Of a stretch of 64,000 nt of DNA, positions 63,856-64,000 are shown piece by piece; positions within the stretch are counted from its first letter, which is position 1, and every line of letters starts with the position of its first letter. Origin of the DNA: CAVXNB01 sp963763085 (GTDB lineage Bacteria; Actinomycetota; Acidimicrobiia; Acidimicrobiales; Bog-793); assembly GCA_963763085.1 (NCBI GenBank), contig CAVXNB010000001.1, forward strand, positions 186,001-250,000, written 5' to 3'. A model generated the notes under the pieces. The model was not told the DNA's origin, searched no databases, and saw only the letters and a list, made by a program, of their open reading frames with translations. Position numbers and translations under genes: made by a program.

Positions 63856-64000
63856 TGTCGATCCGCCTGGTCCGAAGGTTGCTGCTGGCGCCAGACGAGT
63901 CGTCCGGGCGTGTGTCGCTGACCGACGTCGAAGGGAAGTTGCGCGAGCTCACCGGCACGACCCAGGCCCTCGCGTCCGACGTCGCCAAGCCGACCCTCGG
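63855..64000 (+). CDS. Hypothetical protein, 3' end beyond window edge
   Basis: Only the first 48 residues are inside the window: MSIRLVRRLLLAP, then DESSGRVSLTDVEGKLRELTG. The ATG at 63855 overlaps the previous stop (TGATG) and has GGAGGTGG in good position. No family is recognisable. Coupling to the small membrane protein upstream suggests a joint role. Confidence 0.45.
   Translation, partial: MSIRLVRRLLLAPDESSGRVSLTDVEGKLRELTGTTQALASDVAKPTL

Overview
The window is a stretch of a GC-rich actinobacterial chromosome, most likely from an uncultured Acidimicrobiia-like lineage; the class is inferred, the phylum is well supported. The phylum markers are mycothiol ligase (mshC), a mycothiol-dependent maleylpyruvate-isomerase-type protein, F420 enzymes (fbiC, npdG), the phosphatidylinositol-mannoside genes pgsA/patA/pimA, a group III ATP phosphofructokinase and a DUF2510 membrane protein. 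Genes are packed tightly, often with 4-nt stop/start overlaps (GTGA, ATGA, TTGA). There is no IS element, prophage, CRISPR array, rRNA or recognisable tRNA, and no gene-free gap longer than 300 bp.

Layout. 1-5,632: envelope-glycan genes (methyltransferase, two GT2 enzymes, a probable glycosyltransferase, UDP-glucose dehydrogenase and UDP-glucuronate decarboxylase, together giving UDP-xylose). 5,649-8,614: pfkA and typA. 8,639-12,307 (minus): SDR, PAS/GGDEF diguanylate cyclase and a site-2 protease. 12,408-19,514 (plus): MFS transporter, npdG, mshC, thrS, HIT protein, PH-like protein and MDMPI protein. 19,581-21,647 (minus): an EF-G-like GTPase. 21,813-26,749: the PIM locus pgsA-patA-pimA plus an M48 protease, interrupted by a reverse-strand HTH-like gene with its own palindromic promoter. 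26,815-36,560: pdxST, yebC, ruvCAB, yajC-secDF, serS. 36,469-39,577 (minus): thiO-thiS-thiG-thiD. 39,660-46,620: DUF2510 protein and gltBD. 46,633-49,779 (minus): a GGDEF-EAL protein. 49,962-51,919: acyl-CoA synthetase and a small conserved protein. 51,939-61,428 (minus): tkt-tal-pgi-zwf-fbiC-LOG. 61,461-63,379: a desaturase divergent from a TetR regulator, then a thioesterase. The end holds two small genes, the last cut by the edge.

Metabolic logic. Glycolysis and pentose-phosphate genes provide NADPH through Zwf. NpdG can pass those electrons to F420, whose FO core is made by FbiC, encoded just downstream of zwf. PLP synthase, thiazole synthesis and glutamate synthase cover cofactor and nitrogen assimilation. 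PgsA, PatA and PimA start mannosylated inositol lipids, and the desaturase/TetR pair probably tunes acyl chains.

Unusual points. Two copies of a nested-palindrome element of about 80 bp, 17 kb apart, share a conserved inner hairpin; one copy supplies the last codons of gltD. Many genes have a TANNNT -10 box only 6-8 nt before the start codon, suggesting leaderless mRNAs. Four genes (secD twice) carry apparent frameshifts, every one equivalent to a single extra base in GC-rich or repetitive sequence, so a base-insertion error in the sequence is the leading explanation. thiG has no standard start codon in the expected place.
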